From contig NZ_RKIC01000009.1 in assembly GCF_003755185.1 (NCBI RefSeq), positions 496,001-560,000 on the forward strand: a DNA stretch of 64,000 nucleotides. Reading direction: 5' to 3'. Below the pieces are notes generated by a model. That model was not told where the DNA came from, did not search any database, and worked only from the letters and a program-made list of their open reading frames with translations. The translations under genes and the position numbers were made by a program. The DNA comes from Frigoribacterium sp. PhB24 (lineage in GTDB: Bacteria > Actinomycetota > Actinomycetes > Actinomycetales > Microbacteriaceae). This document shows, piece after piece, positions 35,563 through 43,395 of this stretch. Position 1 is the first letter of the stretch. Each line of letters begins with the position of its first letter.

Positions 35563-35590
35563 GAGCCCTGCCGGCGCGCCGGCGGGGCTC
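35563..35590 (-). terminator. Hairpin between binding protein and permease genes (2)
   Basis: A 28-bp near-perfect palindrome (GAGCCCTGCCGGCG facing CGCCGGCGGGGCTC, one T-G pair, no loop) begins 18 bp after the binding-protein stop. Likely attenuator or mRNA 3' stabiliser. Confidence 0.6.
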
Positions 35591-35608
35591 AGGGGCCGAG
35601 GAGGCGCG

Positions 35609-37231
35609 TCAGCGGCTCAGCGCACCGTAACGGAACTTGAACGACGCGTCGAGCGTGTCGTCCACGCCCTTCACGTCGGACTGCGAGACGACGACCTGCG
35701 TGCCCTGCAGCAACGGCAGCGTGGGCAGGTCGGCCGCGACGGCGTCCTGGATCTGACCGATGGTCGCCTCGCGCGCCGAAGCGTCCTGCTCGCCGATCTC
35801 CTGCGTCAGCAGACCCTGGACGGTCGGGCTGTCGTAGTGGTTGCCGACGAAGTTGTCCGCGCTGAAGAACGGGGTCAGGTAGTTGTCGGCGTCCGAGAAG
35901 TCGGGGAACCAACCCAGCTGGTACACGGGGTAGGCGTCCTCACGGCGCTCGGTGCTGTAGGTGTCCCACAGGGTCGACTGCAGGTTGACGGTGAACAGGC
36001 CGCTCGCCTCGAGCTGCGACTTGATCAGCGCGTACTCCTCGTCGCTCGACGCACCGTAGTGGTCGGGGCTGTACTGCAGGTCGATCGACACCGGGGTGCT
36101 GACGCCGGCAGCCGACAGGGCCGCGGCGGCCTTGTCGACGTCGGGGCCGCCCTTGCCGTCGCCGTAGAGGCTCTCGAGGGGCTTGGTCGCGCCGGTCAGG
36201 CCGTCGGGGACGACCGAGTAGAGCGGCGTGTAGGTGTCGTTGTAGACGTCCTTCGCGAGGGCGGCACGGTCGATCGTGCCGGCCACCGACTGACGAACGG
36301 CCAAGGCCTTGGCCGGGTCGGCGTCGGGCTGCGTCGCACCGAAGGGCATGGTGTTGAAGTTGAAGACGAGGTAGCGGATCTCGCCGCCGGGGCCGTTGTG
36401 CACCGTGAGCGAGTCGTCCTTCGCCAGGTCGGCCAGGTCGGTGGGGCTCAGGCTGCGGTTCGCGACGTCGACGTCGCCGTTCTGGACCGCGAGCTTGAGG
36501 TCGGTCTCTTCGGTGTAATACGTCGCCGTGACCGAGTCGGTCTTCGGAGCACCGAGCACGCCGTCGTACGCGGCGTTCGCCTCGTAGGCGATCGTCTCGT
36601 TCTGCGAGTAGTCGGTGATGGTGTACTGGCCCGAGAAGGCGTCGCCCTTGACGATGTCGTCGGCGTCGGTCAGCGCGGTCGCCGAGAAGACGTCCTCGTC
36701 GACGATCGGGCCGGCGGGGCTCGAGAGCACCTGCGGCCAGGTCTGGTCGGCCGACTTGAGGGTGAAGACGACGGTGGTGTCGTCCGGTGCGTCGGTGCTG
36801 GCCAGGTTGCCGAGCAACGACGACGGGCCGTTGGGGTCGGCGATGGCCAGCTGACGGTCGAAGCTGAACTTGACGTCGCTCGAGGTGAGCGCGTTGCCGT
36901 TGGCGAAGGTCAGTCCGTCCTTCAGCGTGACCGTGTACTCGGTCGGGCTGGTGAAGTCCGCGGACGCGGCCAGGTCGGGCTCGACGTCGGGGCTGCCGTA
37001 CGGGGCGTTCGTCAGGAACCCGAACACCTGGTTCTGGACGGCGAACGACCCGTTGTCGTACGAACCGGCGGGGTCGAGCGACGTGATGACGTCGGTCGTG
37101 CCGATGCTGAGACCGTCGAGGGCGTCGGTCGCGTCACCACCGGAGGCGCAGCCCGAGAGGACGAGCGCGGTGGCAGCGGCGCCACCGACGACGGCGAGGG
37201 CGCGTCGGGCGAGCGTGGAGTCGGATGTCAT
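35609..37231 (-). CDS. Peptide-type substrate-binding lipoprotein (SBP family 5)
   Basis: 540-residue extracellular lipoprotein with a lipobox LSGC at Cys28. The family 5 pattern is clear: TTDVITSLDPAGSYDNGSFAVQNQVFGFL near the start, TVTLKDGLTFANGNALTSSDVKFSFDR, and VRQSVAGTIDRAALAKDVYNDTYTPLYSVVP. It delivers substrate to the DppB/C permeases encoded downstream. Ligand is unknown; opines, glutathione and oligosaccharides are also carried by this family. AAAGAGG precedes the ATG. No clear promoter was identified in the 227-bp gap 37232-37458. Confidence 0.92.
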   Translation of the reverse strand: MTSDSTLARRALAVVGGAAATALVLSGCASGGDATDALDGLSIGTTDVITSLDPAGSYDNGSFAVQNQVFGFLTNAPYGSPDVEPDLAASADFTSPTEYTVTLKDGLTFANGNALTSSDVKFSFDRQLAIADPNGPSSLLGNLASTDAPDDTTVVFTLKSADQTWPQVLSSPAGPIVDEDVFSATALTDADDIVKGDAFSGQYTITDYSQNETIAYEANAAYDGVLGAPKTDSVTATYYTEETDLKLAVQNGDVDVANRSLSPTDLADLAKDDSLTVHNGPGGEIRYLVFNFNTMPFGATQPDADPAKALAVRQSVAGTIDRAALAKDVYNDTYTPLYSVVPDGLTGATKPLESLYGDGKGGPDVDKAAAALSAAGVSTPVSIDLQYSPDHYGASSDEEYALIKSQLEASGLFTVNLQSTLWDTYSTERREDAYPVYQLGWFPDFSDADNYLTPFFSADNFVGNHYDSPTVQGLLTQEIGEQDASAREATIGQIQDAVAADLPTLPLLQGTQVVVSQSDVKGVDDTLDASFKFRYGALSR

Positions 37232-37458
37232 ATCCGGTTACCTCTTTCTCTGTGTGCAAGGGGCCCCGGGCCGTGCTGTGGACGCGGCCGTTTCGGGGAA
37301 CGTCCATTGGTAACACACCCGTGAGTCCGAGACCGGCTCATCTCGCAACTGTTTACAGGCCCGCAACGAACCCTTGCCAGCTGGTCCGGTCGTCCGCGAC
37401 GACGGACTCCCGCGATGTATGCGCGTTCAGACCTGGGAGCCGAGACACGGCCGCGACC

Positions 37459-39411
37459 TCACTCTTGGCGGACGGACCGGCGCTCGGCCTCGACCGCGGC
37501 GATGCGCACCTGGATCTCGCGCCAGCGTTCGGGCTCGGTCTTCACGTCGGTGCGGAACGACTGCCCGAGTAACTCGGACTTCTCGCGGATCAGGTCGCGT
37601 TCGACGATCGAGACGACGATGCCGCGACAATACGTCGTGATCTCGCGCCCCTCGCGCTCGGGGATCGGGGCCACCGCGAGCTCTTTCGCCAGGGCGTCGA
37701 ACGGCGACGGGGTCTGGCCGAGGACGACGTCGAGCCAGTCGGCCGAGTCGAACCGGTCGAGGCTCGCCCCGATCGCATCGCGGACGACGGCCAGGGCGCT
37801 GTTCTCGATGCGTGCCCGGGCCGCCCGCTGCATGAGGTCGAAGCCGACCGTCGCCGGGTGTTGGAGCATCGCCATGAGCGCGTCGCGCTCGGTGCGGGTG
37901 GTCAGGTCACCCGGCAGCGTCAACAGGCTCGGGCCGGCCGGCTCGTCGGGCACCGGGGGCAGGCTCGTGATCGACTGCCGGCCGTCGGAGACGCTCTTCG
38001 GCTGCGACCGCTCGAGCGCGTTCTGGGCCGAGGAGGCGCGACCCGCGTCGTCGACGGACCGCGCCACGTCGGCCGGGTCGAGCCCCAGCCAGCCCGCCAG
38101 CGACCGCACGTAGCCTTGCGTCATCGAGCGGTCACGGATGCCGGCCACCACCGGGGAGGCCGCCCGGAGCGCCGACACGCGCCCCTCGACGGTCTCGAGA
38201 TCGTGCCCGTCGATCAGCCGACGGATCATGAACTCGAACATCGGCCGCTTGGTCGAGATGAGACGGCGCACGGCGTCGTCGCCGCGGTTCAGCCTCAGGT
38301 CGCACGGATCGAGCCCGTCGGGTGCCACTGCGACGAACGTCTGCGCGGCGAACCGCTGCTCTTCGGCGAACGCGCGGGACGCGGCGCGCTGACCCGCCTC
38401 GTCGGGGTCGAAGGTGAACACGACCTCGCCACCCGTCGACGTGTCGGCACCGCCGACGTCGCCGAGCATGGGACGAAGCACCTTGATGTGGTCGACCCCG
38501 AACGACGTGCCACAGGTCGCCACGGCCGTCGTGACGCCGGCAAGGTGGCAGGCCATGACATCGGTGTAGCCCTCGACGATGACGACCTGCTTGCCCTTCG
38601 AGATGTCCCGACGGGCCAGGTCGAGCCCGTAGAGCACCTGCGACTTGTGGTAGATCGGCGTCTCGGGGGTGTTGAGGTACTTCGGCCCCTTGTCGTCCTC
38701 GAGCAGGCGTCGCGCACCGAACCCGATGGTCGACCCCGTGACGTCGCGGATCGGCCAGACCAACCGCCCCCGGAAGCGGTCGTAGGGGCTGCGGATCGGC
38801 CAGACCAACCGCCCCCGGAAGCGGTCGTAGGGGCTGCGGTCGCCCTGACTCAGCAACCCCGCGGAGACGAGTTCGTCGTCGCGGTAGCCGAGCCCCTTGA
38901 GGTGCGACCGCAGAGCATCGAACGACTTGGGGGCGAAACCGACGCCGAAGCGCTCGGCCGCGGCCGGGTCGAAGCCCCGCTCGCCGAGGAACCGTCGCCC
39001 GGGCTCGGCGTCGGCGGCCGTCAGGTGGCCCACGAAGAATTCGCGAGCCGCCTCGTTCGCCGAGATGAGTCGCGCCCGGTTGCCGTGGTCACTGGCCTGC
39101 CCGCCGTCTTCGTAATGCAACTCGAAGCCGATGCGCGCGGCCATGCGCTCGACGGCCTCTTGGAACGTCGTGTGGTCGGTCTTCATCACGAAGCTGAAGA
39201 CGTCGCCGTCCTCGCCGCAACCGAAGCAGTGGTAGCGGCCCACCTGGGGTCGGACGTGGAAGCTCGGACTGCGCTCGTCGTGGAACGGGCAGAGTCCCTT
39301 CAGCGAGCCCACGCCGGCGCCCTTGAGCGTGACGTGGTCGCCGACGATGTCGGCGATGTTGGTGCGCGACCGGACCTCGTCGATGTCGTTGCGTTTGATC
39401 AGGCCGGGCAC
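37459..39411 (-). CDS. dnaG: DNA primase, with an internal 15-residue tandem duplication
   Basis: Synthesises replication primers; 650 residues. The N-terminal CHC2 zinc finger is CPFHDERSPSF..HCFGCGEDGD, followed by the TOPRIM polymerase core (VIVEGYTDVMACHLAGV, FTFDPDEAGQRAA) and a helicase-binding C-terminal region. Residues 193-207 and 208-222 are identical copies of SPYDRFRGRLVWPIR, encoded by an exact 45-bp tandem duplication in the N-terminal lobe of the RNA polymerase domain. The GTG at 39411 is chosen because VPGLIKRNDIDEVRSRTNI matches the family start and TACAAT lies exactly 6 nt upstream; the longer ATG frame adds 12 unrelated residues. Confidence 0.93.
   Translation of the reverse strand: MPGLIKRNDIDEVRSRTNIADIVGDHVTLKGAGVGSLKGLCPFHDERSPSFHVRPQVGRYHCFGCGEDGDVFSFVMKTDHTTFQEAVERMAARIGFELHYEDGGQASDHGNRARLISANEAAREFFVGHLTAADAEPGRRFLGERGFDPAAAERFGVGFAPKSFDALRSHLKGLGYRDDELVSAGLLSQGDRSPYDRFRGRLVWPIRSPYDRFRGRLVWPIRDVTGSTIGFGARRLLEDDKGPKYLNTPETPIYHKSQVLYGLDLARRDISKGKQVVIVEGYTDVMACHLAGVTTAVATCGTSFGVDHIKVLRPMLGDVGGADTSTGGEVVFTFDPDEAGQRAASRAFAEEQRFAAQTFVAVAPDGLDPCDLRLNRGDDAVRRLISTKRPMFEFMIRRLIDGHDLETVEGRVSALRAASPVVAGIRDRSMTQGYVRSLAGWLGLDPADVARSVDDAGRASSAQNALERSQPKSVSDGRQSITSLPPVPDEPAGPSLLTLPGDLTTRTERDALMAMLQHPATVGFDLMQRAARARIENSALAVVRDAIGASLDRFDSADWLDVVLGQTPSPFDALAKELAVAPIPEREGREITTYCRGIVVSIVERDLIREKSELLGQSFRTDVKTEPERWREIQVRIAAVEAERRSVRQE
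38746..38835 (-). repeat. Exact 45-bp tandem duplication within dnaG
   Basis: Units 38746-38790 and 38791-38835 are identical over 45 bp and in frame. They duplicate the conserved basic YDRFRGRLVWPI segment. Confidence 0.95.
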
Positions 39412-39423
39412 GTGTCGATTGTA
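39409..39423 (-). promoter_or_regulatory. Leaderless-type promoter of dnaG
   Basis: TACAAT (39418-39423 on the minus strand) is followed by 6 nt and the GTG start. It decides the start codon in favour of 39411. Confidence 0.55.
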
Positions 39424-39470
39424 GGTCGCGCCACCGAGGAGTCCCATCCGAGGCGCCGACCGCGGGACGA

Positions 39471-39512
39471 CGAGGAGGCGCGCCCGCGCTGGGGAGGACC
39501 CGCGCCTCCTCG
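39471..39512 (-). terminator. Terminator after dgt with GGAGGCGC stem
   Basis: CGAGGAGGCGCG pairs with CGCGCCTCCTCG (12 bp) around an 18-nt loop, 33 bp after the dgt stop on the minus strand and before the dnaG promoter. Confidence 0.6.
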
Positions 39513-39544
39513 AGGCGTCGTGCCCTGACGGCGGCCGGTCGGCC

Positions 39545-40816
39545 CTACCGGCCGGCGGTCAGCCGATCGTGCCAGGCCATGGCGCTCTGGTCGGTCAGGG
39601 AGGCGACCTGGTCGACGACGACGCGACGCCTCGCGGCATCGTCGTCCGCCGAAGCCCAGTCGGCCGCGAAACCCCGGTCGAGCTCGGACGGGCCCGACTG
39701 CCAGAGCGCGTCGGCGAGGCCGGTCAGCACTTCGCGCTGACGCAGGTAGATGGGCTGCCGGTTGTCGCGGGTCATGACGAACGCGGCGACGATGCCCTTC
39801 AGCACGGCGATCTCGCCGATCACGTCGGGGGCGACGACCACCGAGGCGCCGAACCGCATCAAGGCGTCGCCGGGATAGGACTCGCGCGTGGCCTGGGTGG
39901 CCGACCCGGCGAAACGGCCGATCAGCTGGCTCGTGAGGTTCTTGAGGCGGGCCTGGGCGAACCGGCTCCCGTCGTACGACTCGAGCCAGAAGGGCAGCGC
40001 CTGCAATCGGTCGAAGGCCTCGGTCAGCTCGTCGCGGCTCAACTCGCCACCGACCCACTCGTGCATGGCCGTGACCAACGAGTCGTGGTCGACCCGGGCC
40101 CCCAACGCGGCGACGTCGACGTAGCCGTTGACCACGGCGTCCTCGAAGTCGTGGACCGAGTACGCGATGTCGTCGCTGAGGTCCATCACCTGGGCCTCGA
40201 CGCACCGCCGTCGACGCGGAGCGCCCCGGCGCAGCCACTCGAACGCGGCCGTGTCGTCGTCGTAGAAACCGAACTTCATGCGGCCGCCCGGATCGGGGAT
40301 GCCCTGAGCCGTGGGCCACGGGTACTTGCAGCTGGCGTCGAGGCTGGCCCGCGTCAGGTTCAAGCCGAAACTGCGACCCGTCGCGTCGATCACCTTGGGC
40401 TCGATGCGGGTCAACAGCCGGAGGGTCTGCGCGTTGCCCTCGAAACCACCGATGTCGGTCGACCACTCGTTGAGCGCTCGCTCGCCATTGTGCCCGAACG
40501 GCGGGTGCCCGAGGTCGTGCGCCAGGCAGGCCGTGTCGACGACGTCGGGGTCGAGACCCAGGCTCGTGGCGAGCTCTCGACCGACCTGCGCGACCTCGAG
40601 CGAGTGCGTCAACCGGTTGCGGGCGAAGTCGAGGCCGGCGGTCGGGCTCAGCACCTGGGTCTTCGCCGCGAGACGACGCAGCGCACTGGAATGCAGGAGG
40701 CGCGCCCGGTCACGGGCGAAGTCGCTGCGGCGATTGGAGTGCTGCTCGGGCAACCATCGCTCGGAGTCGGCGGGGTCGTACCCGGGGGCGGCACTCGGCA
40801 GGGCTTCGGTGGACAC
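39545..40816 (-). CDS. dgt: Deoxyguanosinetriphosphate triphosphohydrolase-like HD protein
   Basis: 423-residue HD-domain phosphohydrolase of the dGTPase family, converting dNTPs to nucleosides and triphosphate. The HD motif is spread over NRLTHSLEVAQVG, CLAHDLGHPPFGHNGE and DLSDDIAYSVHD. The GTG at 40816 (VSTEALPSA) has GAGAGG 6 nt upstream; a longer frame overlaps the dus gene and has no support. The dus-dgt-dnaG order is conserved in actinobacteria. Single-stranded DNA-binding and dNTP preference cannot be read from sequence. Confidence 0.92.
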   Translation of the reverse strand: MSTEALPSAAPGYDPADSERWLPEQHSNRRSDFARDRARLLHSSALRRLAAKTQVLSPTAGLDFARNRLTHSLEVAQVGRELATSLGLDPDVVDTACLAHDLGHPPFGHNGERALNEWSTDIGGFEGNAQTLRLLTRIEPKVIDATGRSFGLNLTRASLDASCKYPWPTAQGIPDPGGRMKFGFYDDDTAAFEWLRRGAPRRRRCVEAQVMDLSDDIAYSVHDFEDAVVNGYVDVAALGARVDHDSLVTAMHEWVGGELSRDELTEAFDRLQALPFWLESYDGSRFAQARLKNLTSQLIGRFAGSATQATRESYPGDALMRFGASVVVAPDVIGEIAVLKGIVAAFVMTRDNRQPIYLRQREVLTGLADALWQSGPSELDRGFAADWASADDDAARRRVVVDQVASLTDQSAMAWHDRLTAGR

Positions 40817-40863
40817 CGGGGCCTCTCGGTCGGGAAGGGAAGGGATCTCGCGGACGGGCGTGC

Positions 40864-42021
40864 CTAGCCGCCGCTGTGGTGCAGTTCGGCGGCGGCGAGC
40901 TCGGCCTTGAAGGCCTCGTCGAGGTCGCGGCTCTCGAGCCACCGGTCGGGCAGGGCCGGACGCTTGGGGCTGCCGGCGCGACCTCGCGGCCCCTCGGCGG
41001 CCTCGCCGGGGTACTGCTCGTCGGGGTCCATCGTGGCGAGCAGGTCGTCGATCTGCTGCAGCGAGTCGGCGAGGGCGAGAGCGGCACGCACCTCTCCGCC
41101 CACGGGGTAGCCCTTGAAGTACCAGGCGACGTGCTTGCGCATGTCGCGGCAGGCCCGACCCTCGTCGCCCGACCAGAACTCGACCATGAGCTCGGCGTGG
41201 CGCCGGAAGGCCCGACCCACCTCGCCGAGGGTCGGCTCGGCCTTGAGGTTTTCACCACGGAAAGCCGCGGCGAGATCGCCGAACAACCACGGGCGACCGA
41301 GGCAGCCCCGGCCGACGACCACGCCGTCGCAGCCGGTCTCGTCGACCATGCGGAGGGCGTCGGCCGCCGACCAGATGTCGCCGTTGCCGAGGACCGGCAC
41401 GTCGGTGATCGTCTGCTTCAGGGTCGCGATCGCCGACCAGTCGGCGGTGCCCGAGTAGAAGTCGGCCGCCGTGCGGGCGTGCAACGCGATGCTCGCCACC
41501 CCGGCGCCCTGCGCGGCGCGACCGGCCTCGAGGTAGGTGAGGTGGTCGTCGTCGATGCCCTTGCGCATCTTGACGGTGACCGGGATGTCTCCGGCGGCCT
41601 TGACCGCGCCCTCGACGATCTCGCGGAAGAGGCCGATCTTCCAGGGCAGGGCCGAACCGCCGCCCTTGCGGGTGACCTTGGGGACCGGGCAGCCGAAGTT
41701 GAGGTCGATGTGGTCGGCACGGTCCTCGGCGACCAGCATGGTGACCGCCTCGGCCACCGTGTTGGGCTCGACGCCGTAGAGCTGGATGCTGCGCGGGGTC
41801 TCGGACTCGTGGTGCTGGATCAGACGCATCGACTCGGGCGTGCGCTCGACCAGCGCGCGACTCGTGATCATCTCGCTCACGTAGAGCCCCGCGCCGTATT
41901 CGCGACAGAGGCGGCGGTAGGCCGTGTTGGTGATGCCCGCCATGGGGGCGAGCACGACCGGAGAGGCCACGTCGATCGGACCGATCGAGAGACCGCGCGA
42001 GGGCAGGGTGGTGGTGGACAT
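40864..42021 (-). CDS. dusB: tRNA-dihydrouridine synthase, DusB-like
   Basis: FMN-dependent enzyme reducing uridine to dihydrouridine in tRNA D-loops; 385 residues. TIM-barrel signatures are LAPMAGITNTAYRRLCREYGAG, HIDLNFGCPVPKVTRKGGGSA (catalytic Cys in GCP), PVTVKMRKGIDDDH and GNGDIWSAADALRM. A Pro/Arg-rich stretch follows the main domain before DRWLESRDLDEAF. Divergent from the ybaK-like gene with only 15 bp between the start codons. Confidence 0.92.
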   Translation of the reverse strand: MSTTTLPSRGLSIGPIDVASPVVLAPMAGITNTAYRRLCREYGAGLYVSEMITSRALVERTPESMRLIQHHESETPRSIQLYGVEPNTVAEAVTMLVAEDRADHIDLNFGCPVPKVTRKGGGSALPWKIGLFREIVEGAVKAAGDIPVTVKMRKGIDDDHLTYLEAGRAAQGAGVASIALHARTAADFYSGTADWSAIATLKQTITDVPVLGNGDIWSAADALRMVDETGCDGVVVGRGCLGRPWLFGDLAAAFRGENLKAEPTLGEVGRAFRRHAELMVEFWSGDEGRACRDMRKHVAWYFKGYPVGGEVRAALALADSLQQIDDLLATMDPDEQYPGEAAEGPRGRAGSPKRPALPDRWLESRDLDEAFKAELAAAELHHSGG

Positions 42022-42024
42022 CGT

Positions 42025-42039
42025 TACGATTCTCCCATG
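42025..42039 (+). promoter_or_regulatory. Leaderless-type promoter of ybaK-like gene, shared divergent region
   Basis: TACGAT (42025-42030) stands 6 nt before the ATG at 42037. The sequence ATCGTTACGAT at 42020-42030 is almost self-complementary, so a single element might also serve the divergent dusB gene, whose ATG begins at 42021. Confidence 0.5.
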
Positions 42040-42561
42040 AGCGACGGCGGGCTGACGAGTGGTGTGGACGACGCGGAGGCCGGGGGCGGTCCAGAGCCGC
42101 TGGACGGCACGGGACGGGTGCGCACGGACGCCGCCGCGCGAGGCCTCGAGGTCGAGATCGTGGCCCGTCCGGCGGCCGACTCGCTCGAGGCGGCGGCTAC
42201 CTCGCTCGGACTGCAGCCGTCGGACATCGTGAAGAGCCTCGTCGTCAAGAGACACGACGGGTCGTTCTTGTTCGCGCTGGTCCCGGGTGACCGACAGATC
42301 TCGTGGGCGAGGCTCCGGGCTGTCGTCGGCGTCAACAAGCTGTCGATGCCGAGCGCCGAGGTGGCCCTCGAGGCCACCGGGTACGAGCGGGGCACGATCA
42401 CCCCCCTGGGCAGTTCGACCGCCTGGCCGGTCGTCGCGGACTCCCGCATCGTCGGGAGGCGCGTCGCCCTGGGGGCCGGAGCCCACGGCTTCAGCGCCTT
42501 CGTCGAGGCCGACGCCCTGATCGCCGGGTACGACGCGACCGTGGGCGACATCAGCGACTGA
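42037..42561 (+). CDS. YbaK/EbsC-family aminoacyl-tRNA deacylase-like protein
   Basis: 174-residue editing-domain protein that hydrolyses mischarged aminoacyl-tRNA, by analogy with YbaK/ProX. Conserved segments are DIVKSLVVKRHDGSFLFALVPGDRQISW (with the catalytic-type Lys), MPSAEVALEATGYERGTITPLG and RRVALGAGAHGFSAFVEADAL. A 25-residue Gly/Asp-rich N-terminal extension may be disordered. Substrate specificity not determinable here. Confidence 0.87.
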   Translation: MSDGGLTSGVDDAEAGGGPEPLDGTGRVRTDAAARGLEVEIVARPAADSLEAAATSLGLQPSDIVKSLVVKRHDGSFLFALVPGDRQISWARLRAVVGVNKLSMPSAEVALEATGYERGTITPLGSSTAWPVVADSRIVGRRVALGAGAHGFSAFVEADALIAGYDATVGDISD

Positions 42562-42726
42562 CGCCGCGCCTCCCGGGCTCGTCGTCCGGGGACCCGTCGG
42601 TCGACGCACCGAGAATGCCCGGCGGGGCGACGAGGCAGGAGTCCCCCACGCATGCGACTGCGTCGGACGAGCCGAGCATGGTGAACGGAGTGGAGGGCGA
42701 TGTCGCCCCGAACCCGACGGCCCCAC
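42562..42726. other. Convergent gap with possible remnant of the dispersed repeat
   Basis: Between two convergent genes. At 42623-42635 GACGAGGCAGGAGT matches the right arm of copies A-D up to the T, then diverges (CCCCCAC). No left arm is visible. No hairpin terminator stands out. Confidence 0.3.
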
Positions 42727-43395
42727 TCACCGCGCCACCTCGGCGGCGACCTGCTCGAGGGCCTGCACGAAGGCCTCGGGGGCCTGGGCTCCCGAGATGC
42801 CGTACTTGCCGTCGAGGACGAAGAAGGGGACGCCGGTGATGCCGAACGCCTGCGCCTGGGCCTGGTCGGCGCGCACGTCGTCGAGGTGACGCCCCGTTTC
42901 GAGGGCCGCGCGCGCCTCCTTCTCGTCGAGACCGACCTCACCGGCCAGCACGACGAGGTCGTCGACGCGGCCCACGTGGCGACCCTCCTCGAAGTACGCG
43001 TGGAGGAGTCGTTCTTTCATCTCGACCTGACGGCCGTTCGCCTTGGCGAAGTGCAGCAGCTCGTGCGCCTTGACGGTGTTCGTGTGCTGGAGACGGTCGA
43101 AGTCGTAGGCGAGACCGACCTCGGCCGCGATCCCCGCGACGGTGCCGAGCATCCCTCGGACCTGGTCGGCGGGCATTCCTTTGTGCTTCGAGAGGAAGTC
43201 GACCTCGTCGCCCTCGAAGTCGACCGGGGTGTCGGGCGACAGCTCGAACGAGTGGTACTCGACCTCGACGGGGCCGCCGAAGCGTCGCACGGCCTCCTCG
43301 AACTTACGCTTGCCGATGAAGCACCACGGGCAGGCGATGTCGGACCAGATGTCGACCTTGACGGTCGCGGACGGGGAGGCGGAGTCTACGGTCAC
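42727..43395 (-). CDS. DsbA-family oxidoreductase, FrnE-like
   Basis: 222-residue cytoplasmic thioredoxin-fold protein with an active-site CPWC at Cys22-Cys25 (DIACPWCFIGKRKFE), a cis-Pro loop GVPFFVLDGKYGISGAQ, and a helical insert. The absence of a signal peptide fits the FrnE/polyketide-oxidase-like subfamily rather than periplasmic DsbA. Partners unknown. The GTG start overlaps the stop of the nuclease-like gene (GTGA). Confidence 0.88.
   Translation of the reverse strand: MTVDSASPSATVKVDIWSDIACPWCFIGKRKFEEAVRRFGGPVEVEYHSFELSPDTPVDFEGDEVDFLSKHKGMPADQVRGMLGTVAGIAAEVGLAYDFDRLQHTNTVKAHELLHFAKANGRQVEMKERLLHAYFEEGRHVGRVDDLVVLAGEVGLDEKEARAALETGRHLDDVRADQAQAQAFGITGVPFFVLDGKYGISGAQAPEAFVQALEQVAAEVAR

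Noticed and set aside
37232-37458. Promoter of the peptide-binding protein gene
   Set aside because: Several AT-rich words (GTGTTACC, TGTAAACAG) are present, but no pair of boxes has proper spacing.
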